Source: Pseudomonadota bacterium (lineage in GTDB: Bacteria; Pseudomonadota; Alphaproteobacteria; Dongiales; Dongiaceae). From it: a stretch of 64,000 nucleotides of DNA. Positions 54,226-63,508 of this stretch are shown piece by piece. The first letter of the stretch is position 1, and each line of letters starts with the position of its first letter. Location: assembly GCA_016183985.1 (NCBI GenBank), contig JACPDN010000004.1:267236-331235 (forward strand), read 5' to 3'. Position numbers and translations under genes: made by a program. The notes beneath the pieces are model-generated. The model saw only the letters and a program-made list of their open reading frames with translations, was not told where the DNA came from and did no database searches.

Positions 54226-55002
54226 ATGCTGAACGATCTCGCGGGCAAGCGCGCCATCGTCACGGGTGGCGCGACGGGCATTGGTTTTTCGATCGCGCGC
54301 CACTTCCATGAAGCCGGCCTGCGCGTGGCCATCGCCGATCTCGATGAAGCCGGCGCCGTCGCTGCCGCGAAGAAACTCGGTGACCAGCATATCGGCCTCA
54401 AGATCGACGTCCGCAACCGTGCCAGCGTCGATGCGGCCTTCACCTCTGTCATCGACCGCCTCGGCGGTTACGACGTGCTGGCCGCCAATGCCGGCGTCTC
54501 ATCGATGAAACTCGTTGTCGATCTCACCGATGAGGATTGGGACTTCAACTTCGACGTCAACGCCCGCGGCATCTTCCTCACCAATCAATCGGCGGCGCGC
54601 TATTTCCTGAAAGAGAAACGCCAAGGCGTCATCGTCAACACGGCGTCCCTCGCCGGAAAATGGGGCGCCCCATGGCTCGCCCATTATTCGGCCAGCAAAT
54701 TCGCCGTCGTCGGCTTCACCCAGGCCTTGGCGCGCGAGATGGCGCCGCACGGCATCCGCGTCAATAGCGTCTGCCCGGGCTTCGTCAAGACCGGCATGCA
54801 ATCGCGCGAGGTGGAGTGGGAAGCTAAGCTGCGCGCGATGTCGCCCCAGGCCGTGATCGACGATTACGTCAATCAGACGCCCATGGGCCGCCTCGAAGAA
54901 CCCGATGACGTCGCCAAGACCGTGCTCTTCCTGGCGAGCGATCTCGCCGGGTTTGTCACCGGCGAGGCGCTCAACGTCACCGGCGGCGTCAGGATGGATT
55001 GA
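54226..55002 (+). CDS. Short-chain dehydrogenase/reductase
   Basis: A 258-residue classical SDR oxidoreductase. The cofactor loop TGGATGIG is at 13-20, with DLD after beta-2 (37-40) favouring NAD. NAG is at 88-90, the catalytic set is S141-Y154-K158 (YSASK), and the C-terminal block is VTGEALNVTGGVRMD. The start at 54226 has aaagg 10 bases upstream; ATG 54217 is three codons earlier and too close to it. First gene of the sugar operon, where it likely oxidises a polyol or sugar carbon before or after phosphorylation. Confidence 0.92.
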   Translation: MLNDLAGKRAIVTGGATGIGFSIARHFHEAGLRVAIADLDEAGAVAAAKKLGDQHIGLKIDVRNRASVDAAFTSVIDRLGGYDVLAANAGVSSMKLVVDLTDEDWDFNFDVNARGIFLTNQSAARYFLKEKRQGVIVNTASLAGKWGAPWLAHYSASKFAVVGFTQALAREMAPHGIRVNSVCPGFVKTGMQSREVEWEAKLRAMSPQAVIDDYVNQTPMGRLEEPDDVAKTVLFLASDLAGFVTGEALNVTGGVRMD

Positions 55003-55013
55003 GGGTTGAGAAG

Positions 55014-55826
55014 ATGCGACCGGGTTGGCGAAATATCATCCCCCATATCGTTCTCTCGGTCTTCTCGCTGGCGATTCTGCTGCCGCTGATCTGGGTCGTG
55101 CGCGTCAGCCTCACCGACAAGCTCACCGCCTATAAGATCCCGCCGGAGATCGGCCATGTCGGGATCGAGAACTACATCGAGATCTTCTCGACCTATCCTT
55201 TTGAGCGCTGGTTCTTCAACAGCCTCATTGTGGCCCTCGTCTCGACCGCCATCGCCTTGCCGCTCGCGACCGCCATGGCCTATGCCTTCGCGCGCTTCAA
55301 CACGGGCGGTGCTTTCCTGCGCCTCGGCGTGCTGGCGAGCCAGATGTTGCCGCCCATCATCCTCGTGCTGCCGCTCTTCACGCTCTTTTTCAGCACCGGC
55401 CTGATGCAGACGCGCATGGGCCTCATCCTCGCCCATCTCACCATCAGCCTGCCGTTCCTCGCCTGGATGCTGGTTTCCTTCTTTGAGGGTGATTCGGCGA
55501 GCCTTGAGGAAGCTGCCCGCATCGACGGTGCCACGCGCTGGCAGGCCTTCATCAAGATCGCTGTGCCGGTGGCGGCGCCCGGCATTCTCGCTGCCGGTCT
55601 GCTTGGCTTCATCCTCAGCTGGAACGAATTTCTCTTCGCTTTGGTCTTAAGCGGTGCCGACAGCCAGACGCTCCCCATCGGCCTTGCCAGCATGGAAACC
55701 CATGCCGGGGTCGAGATCGCCCCGCTCGCGGCGGCGACCGTCGTCTCGCTGCTGCCAGTCTTCGCTCTGCTGCCGTTTTTGCGCAAATACCTGATCAAAG
55801 GCTTGTCATTGGGCGCCCTGAAATGA
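55014..55826 (+). CDS. Sugar ABC transporter permease, MalG type
   Basis: A 270-residue permease with six membrane segments and the coupling loop LEEAARIDGATRWQAFIKIAVPVAAPG. The C-terminus LIKGLSLGALK is typical of carbohydrate (CUT1) permeases. gaggg lies 8 bases before ATG 55014. Unusually it precedes the binding-protein gene, while its MalF-type partner follows it. Confidence 0.93.
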   Translation: MRPGWRNIIPHIVLSVFSLAILLPLIWVVRVSLTDKLTAYKIPPEIGHVGIENYIEIFSTYPFERWFFNSLIVALVSTAIALPLATAMAYAFARFNTGGAFLRLGVLASQMLPPIILVLPLFTLFFSTGLMQTRMGLILAHLTISLPFLAWMLVSFFEGDSASLEEAARIDGATRWQAFIKIAVPVAAPGILAAGLLGFILSWNEFLFALVLSGADSQTLPIGLASMETHAGVEIAPLAAATVVSLLPVFALLPFLRKYLIKGLSLGALK

Positions 55827-55873
55827 CCGGTCCGCGCGCGCGCGTCTAAGGGCTAATAAAGGGAGGTTGGATC

Positions 55874-57151
55874 ATGCTCAAGAAACTGCTTCTGGGCTCT
55901 GTCATGGCTCTCGGATTTGCCGGCTCGGCGTCGGCCGAAACCGTGAGTATCCTGATGGAAGGCGTGCCCGATACGGAATATGTGAAGGCGCTGGTGCCGG
56001 AATTCACCAAGGAAACCGGCATCGAGGTCAATCTTGAAGTCGTCAACTATGCCGAAATGCACACCAAATTGGTGCCGCAGCTGGTGGCGCCCAAGGGCAG
56101 CTATTCGGCGATCGTGGTCGATTTCTATTGGGTCGGCGAATTCGCCAAGGCCGGCTGGATGCAGCCGCTCGACGACCGGATCAAGGCCGATAATTTCGAC
56201 ACCTCGGCCTATATCCCGGCCTTGATGGATCTCGTCGGCAAGGTCGACGGCACCACCTATATGCTGCCGTTCTACAACTACGCGATGGGCCTCACCTATC
56301 GCACCGATCTCTTGGCCGACGCCAAGAACCAGGCCGATTTCAAGGCCAAGTACAATATGGACCTGCGCGTTCCGCAAACCTGGGACGAGTACCTGAAGCA
56401 GGTTGAATTCTTCACCAAGGATGGCTTCTACGGCGTCGTCAACCAGGGCCTGCGCCCCGACCCCATCGCCATGGAATGGTCGAACTATCTCTTCGCAAAT
56501 GGCGGCGAATATCACGACGCCAATTGGAAGCCGACCCTCAACACCGAAGCCGGCGTGAAGGCGATCGAGCAATATACCACCAACATCAACAAATACGGCC
56601 CCGTAGGTTCGGCGAGCTTCGGCTTCGACGAAGCCTTCAACGTGATGGCGCAGGGCAAGGCCTATAGCTATATCACCTATAATTTCTTCCGCACTTCCTA
56701 TGACGATCCCAGCAAATCGGCTGTGGTCGGCAAGGTCGAGATCATGCCTGTCCCCGGTGCGACGCCGGATAAGGGCGGCAGCCTCAACGGCGCCTGGGGC
56801 TGGGCCATTCCGAAGTCGAGCCCCAATCCGGACGCTGCCTGGACTTTCCTGAAATGGGTTGAGTCGAAGGAGATCGCCAAGAAGCGGGCGCTGGCCGGCG
56901 GTTCGCCGACCCGCACCGACGTCTTCGACGATCCGGATGTGCTGGCGAAGTATCCCTACTATCCGGCGCTCAAGAAACTGCTGCTCACCAGCCACAATTT
57001 CGCGGTCTTCACCTATACCCCGCAGCTTGTGGAAGTGCTCGGCCGTGAGCTGAGCCTCGCCGTTGCCGGCGAGAAGAGCCCGCAGGATGCACTGGCCGCG
57101 ATCGAGGTCGAGTTCACCGAACTCGCCAAAAAAGACGGCAAGTTGCAGTAA
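55874..57151 (+). CDS. Sugar ABC transporter binding protein, family 1
   Basis: A 425-residue periplasmic protein with a signal peptide (MLKKLLLGSVMALGFAGSASA). It has a family 1 carbohydrate-binding fold: PEFTKETGIEVNLEVVNYAEMHTKLVPQLVAP near the N-terminus, FNVMAQGKAYSYITYNFFRTS and GAWGWAIPKSSPNPDAAWTFLKWVES later. Many Trp/Tyr residues suit stacking on a sugar or polyol. A strong aaagggagg precedes ATG 55874. The ligand is unknown. Confidence 0.93.
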   Translation: MLKKLLLGSVMALGFAGSASAETVSILMEGVPDTEYVKALVPEFTKETGIEVNLEVVNYAEMHTKLVPQLVAPKGSYSAIVVDFYWVGEFAKAGWMQPLDDRIKADNFDTSAYIPALMDLVGKVDGTTYMLPFYNYAMGLTYRTDLLADAKNQADFKAKYNMDLRVPQTWDEYLKQVEFFTKDGFYGVVNQGLRPDPIAMEWSNYLFANGGEYHDANWKPTLNTEAGVKAIEQYTTNINKYGPVGSASFGFDEAFNVMAQGKAYSYITYNFFRTSYDDPSKSAVVGKVEIMPVPGATPDKGGSLNGAWGWAIPKSSPNPDAAWTFLKWVESKEIAKKRALAGGSPTRTDVFDDPDVLAKYPYYPALKKLLLTSHNFAVFTYTPQLVEVLGRELSLAVAGEKSPQDALAAIEVEFTELAKKDGKLQ

Positions 57152-57180
57152 CGAAAAGCCAGGACGGGGAAGTTTGCAAG

Positions 57181-58080
57181 ATGATGGTCAGGATGGGACA
57201 GGCAAGCAATGCAGCCGATCGGCGCGACCGCCGTTTCGGCTACGCGCTGGCGGCACCCAGCCTGACCGTGCTTTTTCTGATCATCCTCTTCCCCGTTCTC
57301 TCGGCGCTTTTTACATCGCTCCACGAATACACGCTGATCGCGCCGAATTTCGACACCTTCACCGGTCTTGCCAATTTCAAGGCAGCGCTGGGCGATGCCG
57401 AATTCCGCCATTCGGCCTGGCTGACCTTGCGCTTCGTCATCGGCGTCGTGCTGCTCGAATTCGTCATCGGCTTCGGCGTCGCCTTGATGCTCAACAAGGT
57501 CGAGCGCTTCAAGCCGGTCTATTACGCCATTCTGCTCTGCCCGTTGCTGATGAACCCGGTCATCGTCGGCCTCATCTGGCGCATGTTCCTGCATCCCAAT
57601 CTTGGCATCGTGAACTATCTGCTCGGCACAATCGGCATTTCTCCGGTCAACTGGCTGGGCGATACCAAGATCGCCATCTGGACCGTCATCCTGGTCGATA
57701 TCTGGCATCAGGTCTCCTTCATGATCGTGCTGCTGCTCGCCGGGCTTTCGTCGCTGCCGAAGGAGCCCTATGAAGCGGCGCGCGTCGACGGCGCCAATGC
57801 CTTCCAGTGTTTCGTTCACATCACCCTGCCGATGATGCGCACCGTCATCATCGTGACGCTGCTGATCCGCTTCATCTTCGCGGTGAAGACCTATGACCTC
57901 ATCTACATCATGACCCGTGGCGGCCCAGGCGTTGCCACCGATCTGGTCAGCTATTTCATCTACCGCACCGCTTTCGTCAGCCTGAATATCGGCGAGGCCT
58001 CGGCCATGTCGATCCTGTTGCTGACCGCCATCCTGGCACTGACCGCCTATCTTTATCGCTACATGCGTTCGTTGAACTGA
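57181..58080 (+). CDS. Sugar ABC transporter permease, MalF type
   Basis: A 299-residue permease with six membrane helices starting at FGYALAAPSLTVLFLIILFPVLSALFTSL. The coupling loop is YEAARVDGANAFQCFVHITLPMMRTVI. It pairs with the MalG-type permease two genes upstream. The ATPase gene follows after 8 bases. Confidence 0.93.
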   Translation: MMVRMGQASNAADRRDRRFGYALAAPSLTVLFLIILFPVLSALFTSLHEYTLIAPNFDTFTGLANFKAALGDAEFRHSAWLTLRFVIGVVLLEFVIGFGVALMLNKVERFKPVYYAILLCPLLMNPVIVGLIWRMFLHPNLGIVNYLLGTIGISPVNWLGDTKIAIWTVILVDIWHQVSFMIVLLLAGLSSLPKEPYEAARVDGANAFQCFVHITLPMMRTVIIVTLLIRFIFAVKTYDLIYIMTRGGPGVATDLVSYFIYRTAFVSLNIGEASAMSILLLTAILALTAYLYRYMRSLN

Positions 58081-58088
58081 GGAATTCC

Positions 58089-59210
58089 ATGGCCGGCATT
58101 GAGTTGAAGAATATCAGCAAGGTCTATGGCGGTTCCGTCGTCGCCGTCGACGACATCAGCCTGGAGATCAAGGACGGCGAGTTCATGATTTTCCTCGGCC
58201 CCTCCGGCTGCGGCAAGTCCACCACCTTGCGCATGATCGGCGGCCTGGAATCGATCTCGAAGGGCGATCTGCTCATCGGCGGCAAGCGCATGAACGATGT
58301 CGACCCGGCGGACCGCGATATCGCCATCGTCTTCCAGAACTACGCCCTCTATCCGCATATGACGGTTGCCGGCAATCTCGGCTTCGGGTTGAAGCTGCGC
58401 GGTGTGGATAGGGGTGAGATCGAGCGCCGCATCAAGGCGATCTCGAGCATGATGGGGATCGAGGCCTTGCTTGAGCGCAAGCCCGCACAGCTTTCCGGCG
58501 GTCAGCGCCAGCGCGTGGCCCTGGGTCGCGCCCTGGTGCGCGAGCCGCAGGCCTTCCTTCTCGACGAACCCTTGTCGAATCTCGATGCCAAGCTCCGTGC
58601 CGCGATGCGGACCGAGCTCATCAAGCTGCACCACAAGGTCGGGACGACGATCATCCACGTGACCCATGACCAGATCGAAGCCATGACCATGGGCCAGCGC
58701 ATCTGCATCATGAAGGACGGCCACATCATCCAGGTGGGGGCGCCGCTCGACGTCTATCGCAACCCGGCCAATACCTTCGTCGCCGGTTTCCTCGCCAGCC
58801 CGCCGATGAATCTGGTCACGGGTCGCCTGGAAGGCAACGGCGGCGGCGATCTTCATGCGCTTGCGGGCGCCGCGCGCCTGCCGATCCCGGAGGCGTTCCG
58901 CGCCGGTTATGCGGGCCATTCGGGAGCCGCTGTCACCGTCGGCCTGCGACCGGAGGATTTCCATTTGGCGCCGCTCGCCGGCAGGTCCGTGCCTGTGGCC
59001 GTGCGCACTGTCGCTGTCGAATTGCTGGGGCCGGAGGTCATCCTGGTCGCAGAGCTGGGTGGCGCCGGCGGTCCGGAAATCCAGGCGCGCATGCCGCGCG
59101 ATTTCCTGGCCCGGCCCGGCGCCGAACTCACCCTCCATTACGATTTGACCCAGATCCATCTTTTCGACGGGCAGAGCGGCACTGCGCTCGCACGCCCGCA
59201 AATCGCCTGA
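58089..59210 (+). CDS. Sugar ABC transporter ATP-binding protein, UgpC/MalK type
   Basis: A 373-residue ATPase with Walker A GPSGCGKST (38-46), Q-loop QNYALYPHMTV, signature LSGGQRQRVALGRAL, Walker B FLLDEPLSNLD and switch VTHDQIEAM. A C-terminal regulatory (TOBE/OB) domain spans about 240-373. Energises the preceding permease pair. The start at 58089 follows gaggaattcc. Confidence 0.95.
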   Translation: MAGIELKNISKVYGGSVVAVDDISLEIKDGEFMIFLGPSGCGKSTTLRMIGGLESISKGDLLIGGKRMNDVDPADRDIAIVFQNYALYPHMTVAGNLGFGLKLRGVDRGEIERRIKAISSMMGIEALLERKPAQLSGGQRQRVALGRALVREPQAFLLDEPLSNLDAKLRAAMRTELIKLHHKVGTTIIHVTHDQIEAMTMGQRICIMKDGHIIQVGAPLDVYRNPANTFVAGFLASPPMNLVTGRLEGNGGGDLHALAGAARLPIPEAFRAGYAGHSGAAVTVGLRPEDFHLAPLAGRSVPVAVRTVAVELLGPEVILVAELGGAGGPEIQARMPRDFLARPGAELTLHYDLTQIHLFDGQSGTALARPQIA

Positions 59211-59239
59211 CGCATTTCTAAGAAAGCAGAGAGTCCGAC

Positions 59240-60037
59240 ATGATCAAGACAACCTTCGGCAGCCACAAACCCATCATCGCCATGATCCATTTCGGGCCGC
59301 TTCCCGGCTCGCCGCTCTATGACAAGGATGGCGGCATGCAGAAGCTCATCGATCTCGCCGCGGCCGATATCGCGGCGCTGCAGGATGGTGGCGTCGATGC
59401 GGTGATGTTCGGCAATGAAGGCGACCGGCCCTATCTGTTGAAGGCCTCGCCGCAATCGCTCGCCGCCATGTCGTTCGCGGTGGGTGAGTTGAAGCGGATG
59501 ATCAGGATCCCCTTCGGCGTCAACTACCTCTGGGATCCGGTGGCGAGTGTCGCGCTGGGTGTCGCCAGCGGCGCCCGCTTCGTGCGCGAAATCTTCACCG
59601 GCGTCTATGATTCCGATATGGGCCTCTGGGCGCCGGATGCGGCGAGCGCCGTGCGCCTGCGCACCGATTGCAACCGATCGGATCTCAAGCTGATGTACAA
59701 CATCAACGCCGAATTCGCCTCGCCGATCGGTGACCGCTCCATCGCCGCGCGCGCCAAGAGCGCTGTCTTCTCCTCGCTCGCCGATATCGTGCTGGTTTCC
59801 GGCCCGATGACGGGCGAGGCGGTCGAGACCGGCAATCTCAAGGTCGTGAAGAACGTCCTTCCCGATACGCCGGTTTTCGCCAATACCGGCGTCAATATCG
59901 ACAATGTCGGCGACATTCTGGGCATTGCCGACGGCGCCGTGATCGGCACGCATTTCAAGGTCGATGGTGACACCTGGAAGGCGGTCGACAAGGCCCGCGT
60001 CGGCCGCTTCATGGACAAGGTCCGCAAGATCCGCTGA
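59240..60037 (+). CDS. BtpA/SgcQ-family TIM-barrel protein
   Basis: A 265-residue protein of the BtpA/SgcQ family, recognised from IAMIHFGPLPGSPLYD, GVDAVMFGNEGDRPY, IPFGVNYLWDP and the C-terminal GDILGIADGAVIGTHFKVDG phosphate-binding-like loop of a TIM barrel. BtpA was described in photosystem I biogenesis and SgcQ in an E. coli sugar operon; neither has an agreed reaction. Its place between a sugar ATPase and a sugar kinase supports an enzymatic step on a phosphorylated sugar, perhaps an aldolase or epimerase. Function not known. Confidence 0.88.
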   Translation: MIKTTFGSHKPIIAMIHFGPLPGSPLYDKDGGMQKLIDLAAADIAALQDGGVDAVMFGNEGDRPYLLKASPQSLAAMSFAVGELKRMIRIPFGVNYLWDPVASVALGVASGARFVREIFTGVYDSDMGLWAPDAASAVRLRTDCNRSDLKLMYNINAEFASPIGDRSIAARAKSAVFSSLADIVLVSGPMTGEAVETGNLKVVKNVLPDTPVFANTGVNIDNVGDILGIADGAVIGTHFKVDGDTWKAVDKARVGRFMDKVRKIR

Positions 60038-60046
60038 TATCCGAAC

Positions 60047-61549
60047 ATGGCTTATCTCCTCGGCCTCGACATCGGCACCACGTCGACCATCGGTATCCTC
60101 ATCGATACCGATGGCGCCGCCTTGGGTGTCGAAAGCCGGCCCGTTACCCTCCATTCCGATCACGCCAATTGGTCGGAGGAGGAGCCGGGGCAGTGGTGGG
60201 CGAATGTCGGTGCCATCTGCCGGACCTTGCTGAAGAAGACCGGCATCACCGCCAAGGATATCGCGGCGGTCGGTGTCACCGGCATGCTGCCGACCGTGAT
60301 CCTGCTCGACAAGAACGGCCAGCCGCTCCGTCGCAGCATCCAGCAGAATGACGCGCGGGCGACCAGGCAGCTCGACATCTTTCGCCAGGGCATGGAGGAG
60401 GCGCGTTTCCTCAAACGCTCCGGCACCGGCTACAGCCAGCAATTGGTCGGGCCCAAGCTGATGTGGCTCCGAGAAAATGAGCCGCAGAATTTTGCCGCCG
60501 CCAAGCATGTGGTCGGCGCCTCCGATTACATCACCAGCTGCCTCACCGGCACCATTCAAGTCGAGCATAATTGGGCGCTCGAATCCGGCTTCGTCGATCT
60601 TGCGAGCGGCAACTACCACCCGGAATTGATCGCCCTTGCGGGCATCGACCCCAATCTCCTGGCGCCGATCCGCAAGAGTCACGAAATCGTCGGCGCGGTG
60701 ACGGCGGAAGCCGCCGCCGCGACGGGCCTCGCAATCGGCACGCCCGTCATTGCCGGCTGCGCCGATCATGTGGCCTCCGCCTTCGTCTGCGGTGCCGCCC
60801 GCAACGGCGATCTGGTGCTGAAATTCGGCGGTGCCGGCGACATCCTCTTGTCTTCCGACAAGCCGGTCGCCGATCGTCGCCTCTTCCTCGACTACCATAT
60901 CGTGCCGGGTCTCTTCTTCCCCAATGGCTGCATGGCCTCGAGCGGCAGCTTTCTCAACTGGATCGTCGCCAATTGGGGTGGCGGTGCCAAGGAAAAGGCA
61001 CAGGCCGCCGGCATCTCGACCCATCAATGGCTGGATCGGCAGACGCTGGATGTCTCACCCGAGAGCGGCGTGTTGTTCCTGCCCTATTTCCTCGGCGAGA
61101 AGACACCGCTCAACGATCCGCATGCGCGGGGCACCTTGGTCGGCCTCGGGCTCAATCACGACATTCGCCATGTCTGGCGCGCGGCCCTTGAGGGCGTCGT
61201 CTTCGGTTTCCGTCATCATGTCGAGACGTTCCGCGAATGCGGTCTTGCCGTCACGCGTGTCTTTGCCGCCGATGGCGGCGCTGCCAGCGATCTGTGGCTG
61301 CAGATTTCGGCAGATGCCTTGGGGTTGCCGGTGACACGCATCGACCGGCATCCCGGCTCATCGCTGGGGGCGGCCTTCGTTGCCGGTTTCGGCATCGGAG
61401 CGTTCAAGGATTGGAACGATATCGCCCGCTATGTGGCGCCAGGCCGTGTCTTCGAGCCAAGGCCTGAGGCGCATCAGGCCTTGAACCGCAAATACAAACT
61501 CTGGCGCGAACTCTACGGCCGGCTGCAAAGTTTCTATCCGGCTCTCTAA
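60047..61549 (+). CDS. FGGY-family carbohydrate kinase
   Basis: A 500-residue ASKHA-fold kinase with LGLDIGTTSTIGILIDTDG (phosphate 1), the NDARATRQL substrate-side segment, LKFGGAGDILLSSDKP (phosphate 2) and FAADGGAASDLWLQISADALGLPVTR (adenosine). The overall pattern is nearest to xylulokinase-like members. It phosphorylates the imported sugar or its oxidised product. It lies 9 bases after the BtpA-like gene and ends the operon before a bidirectional terminator. Confidence 0.92.
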   Translation: MAYLLGLDIGTTSTIGILIDTDGAALGVESRPVTLHSDHANWSEEEPGQWWANVGAICRTLLKKTGITAKDIAAVGVTGMLPTVILLDKNGQPLRRSIQQNDARATRQLDIFRQGMEEARFLKRSGTGYSQQLVGPKLMWLRENEPQNFAAAKHVVGASDYITSCLTGTIQVEHNWALESGFVDLASGNYHPELIALAGIDPNLLAPIRKSHEIVGAVTAEAAAATGLAIGTPVIAGCADHVASAFVCGAARNGDLVLKFGGAGDILLSSDKPVADRRLFLDYHIVPGLFFPNGCMASSGSFLNWIVANWGGGAKEKAQAAGISTHQWLDRQTLDVSPESGVLFLPYFLGEKTPLNDPHARGTLVGLGLNHDIRHVWRAALEGVVFGFRHHVETFRECGLAVTRVFAADGGAASDLWLQISADALGLPVTRIDRHPGSSLGAAFVAGFGIGAFKDWNDIARYVAPGRVFEPRPEAHQALNRKYKLWRELYGRLQSFYPAL

Positions 61550-61553
61550 AGAA

Positions 61554-61584
61554 AAGGGGCCGCATCCAACCGAAGCGGCCCCTT
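61554..61584. terminator. Bidirectional terminator between the kinase and ndh genes
   Basis: AAGGGGCCGC (61554-61563) pairs with GCGGCCCCTT (61575-61584). The minus-strand exit is T-rich (TTCTTTAG), so it works best for the ndh transcript; the plus-strand tail is catttcg. Confidence 0.8.
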
Positions 61585-61596
61585 CATTTCGACCCC

Positions 61597-62805
61597 TTAT
61601 GGGACGATGACATAGTCCGGATTGGCGATCGCAAAGACGGCGTCGCGGTCGGCCATCGGCGGATAGATCCATTTGGTGTTGATCTCGCGCTTGATCGCCT
61701 TGCCTTCATCGCGGGTGAACTTCACCTGCCGGTCCCAGCCTTCGCTGAAGATCGCGCCCCAGGGGCCGAGATCGAGGCAGGTCACGTATTTCGGTTGGGC
61801 ATAGGGATGAAGCGCCAGCCCGACCAACTCCGCCGCCGCATTGTGCCCCGCGACACGGCCGAGGCTCAGGGCATGCTGGCAGGACATCGCCGCGTTGTTG
61901 CCCAGCGTATCGGTCGCGGCGAGTGCCACGTCGCCGGTGACGAAGATATCCTTGGCCGCTTTGGCATGAAGGAAAGCGTCGGCTTCGACCCGGCCGAAGC
62001 GGTCATGGGTGCCGGGGATCTGTGCCGCCAGGGCATTGGCGCGGGCACCGGCGGTCCAGATGACGGTGTTGGTCGGGATCACCTCGCCATTGCCGAGTGT
62101 CACGCTATCGGCCGTGATCGCGGCGACCCCGGTGCCGGTGATGATCTCGACGCCCTGCTCAGCAAGCGCTTCTTCGATGAAGGGGCGCGGACCCGGGCCA
62201 AGGTCGGGGCCGATCTCCGGCGCCTGCTCGACGACGATGACGCGGAGCTCGGCTTGCGTGCCGAAAATCTCGCGCAGGCGCTGCGGCATCTCGGCGACTG
62301 TTTCGATGCCGGTGAAACCGCCGCCGGCCACCACGATCGTATTGCGCGCGGGCGTTTCAGGACGAGCCGGCAGCGCTTTGAGGTGCCGGTCGAGCGCCTT
62401 TGCGTTCGTCAATTGATCGACATTGAAGGCGTGCTCACGCAGGCCCGGCACCGGCGGCTGGAACAGCTTGCTGCCTGCTGCGAGGACGAACTTGTCGTAA
62501 GCAAGCTTCTGGCGCGCGCCATTGGGCAGCAGGACTTCGACCTGGCGCCAATCGGAATGGATATTCTGCACTATGCCGGCCACATGCTTGACGCCGACCG
62601 CGGCAAACAGCTTGCCGACATCCGGATCCATATTCTCGATCACGGCCTCATAGAAACGCGGGCGGATATGAAGGCTGGGCTCCGGCGAAATAACGGTGAT
62701 CTCGATCGCGTCTTCCTTGCCGGCGAGCGCCACGGCGCGGGCGGCGGACAAAGCGGACCAGGTACCGGCAAAACCGGAACCGGCGATGATGATGTGTTTG
62801 GTCAT
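61597..62805 (-). CDS. ndh: NAD(P)/FAD-dependent oxidoreductase, type II NADH dehydrogenase-like
   Basis: A 402-residue two-dinucleotide-binding-domain flavoprotein of the Ndh/Sqr superfamily. The FAD loop is IIIAGSGFAGTWSALSA at the N-terminus, the NADH loop TIVVAGGGFTGIETVAE (about 157), and the second FAD segment DIFVTGDVALA with NAAMSCQHALSLGRVAGHNAAAEL. The lack of a catalytic CxxC argues against a disulfide reductase. Non-proton-pumping oxidation of NADH to quinone is the likely activity. It lies downstream of the Rrf2 regulator on the same strand, 130 bases away. Confidence 0.82.
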   Translation of the reverse strand: MTKHIIIAGSGFAGTWSALSAARAVALAGKEDAIEITVISPEPSLHIRPRFYEAVIENMDPDVGKLFAAVGVKHVAGIVQNIHSDWRQVEVLLPNGARQKLAYDKFVLAAGSKLFQPPVPGLREHAFNVDQLTNAKALDRHLKALPARPETPARNTIVVAGGGFTGIETVAEMPQRLREIFGTQAELRVIVVEQAPEIGPDLGPGPRPFIEEALAEQGVEIITGTGVAAITADSVTLGNGEVIPTNTVIWTAGARANALAAQIPGTHDRFGRVEADAFLHAKAAKDIFVTGDVALAATDTLGNNAAMSCQHALSLGRVAGHNAAAELVGLALHPYAQPKYVTCLDLGPWGAIFSEGWDRQVKFTRDEGKAIKREINTKWIYPPMADRDAVFAIANPDYVIVP

Positions 62806-62935
62806 GGGCGTTTCTCCTCATGCATGCCGGGCGCGTTTCTCCATTCCCGCCTGCATGTTGCGCAGGCGAGCTTTCCCGGCGGCCGGCGAAGACCGAGAAA
62901 GGGGATTCAGTTAGATGTTGGGGGAAGTGCCGGCG

Positions 62936-63478
62936 TTAGCCGGGCGGTCCGGAATTCTTCGGCGTGCGGCCGGGCTTGCGGCCCTTCACACGGTCGTCGA
63001 TCCAGGTGCCGACATCGGTGCCGAAGCTCTGCGGCGCCTTGCGCATGAAGGCGGTGCCGACATCGGCGAGCGATTTCTTGGCAAGCACATCGCGCATTGC
63101 CTTTTCGGCCAGCAGCATCACGCCATGCACGCCGCAGATTCCCTCGCACACCCAATCGGGCGCGTCGCCATCGAACACGGCGCAGCGTGTGCGGATGTTC
63201 TGGCATTCGAACAGCGGCTTCTCGCCTTCGATCGCATCGACGACATCGAGAAAGGTGATCTCCGAGGCCGGCTTGGCGAGGCGATAGCCGCCGCGCACAC
63301 CTTCGCTCGCCGCCACGATGCCGGCCTTTTCCAGCTTCGGGAAAATCTTGGCAAGGAAGCTCGGCGAGATGCCCTGCAGCTCGGCGAGATCCCGGCTGCT
63401 CAAGGAAACCTCGCCGGAACCGGACAGCCAAAGCAGGCAGTGGATGCCGTATTCAACGCTGGTGGTGATGTGTGCCAT
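62936..63478 (-). CDS. Rrf2-family regulator with a four-cysteine cluster
   Basis: A 180-residue winged-helix protein. The HTH is VSLSSRDLAELQGISPSFLAKIFPKLEKAGIVAASEGVRGGYRLAKP, the Rrf2/IscR/NsrR pattern. Cysteines C92, C99, C111 and C115 (ECQNIRTRC...VCEGIC) sit where Rrf2 proteins bind iron-sulfur clusters, so it probably senses redox state, iron, oxygen or NO. The basic tail GRKPGRTPKNSG is extra. A candidate operator overlaps its own promoter. Likely targets are itself and ndh. Confidence 0.9.
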   Translation of the reverse strand: MAHITTSVEYGIHCLLWLSGSGEVSLSSRDLAELQGISPSFLAKIFPKLEKAGIVAASEGVRGGYRLAKPASEITFLDVVDAIEGEKPLFECQNIRTRCAVFDGDAPDWVCEGICGVHGVMLLAEKAMRDVLAKKSLADVGTAFMRKAPQSFGTDVGTWIDDRVKGRKPGRTPKNSGPPG

Positions 63479-63508
63479 GGATCAACCCGCTGCATCTCTC
63501 GTAACGCA

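Noticed and set aside
59138..61027. A 629-residue minus-strand frame across the BtpA-like and kinase genes.
   Set aside because: It spans two well-supported genes and an intergenic gap on the other strand; its His/Asp/Gly-rich composition is typical of antisense frames here.
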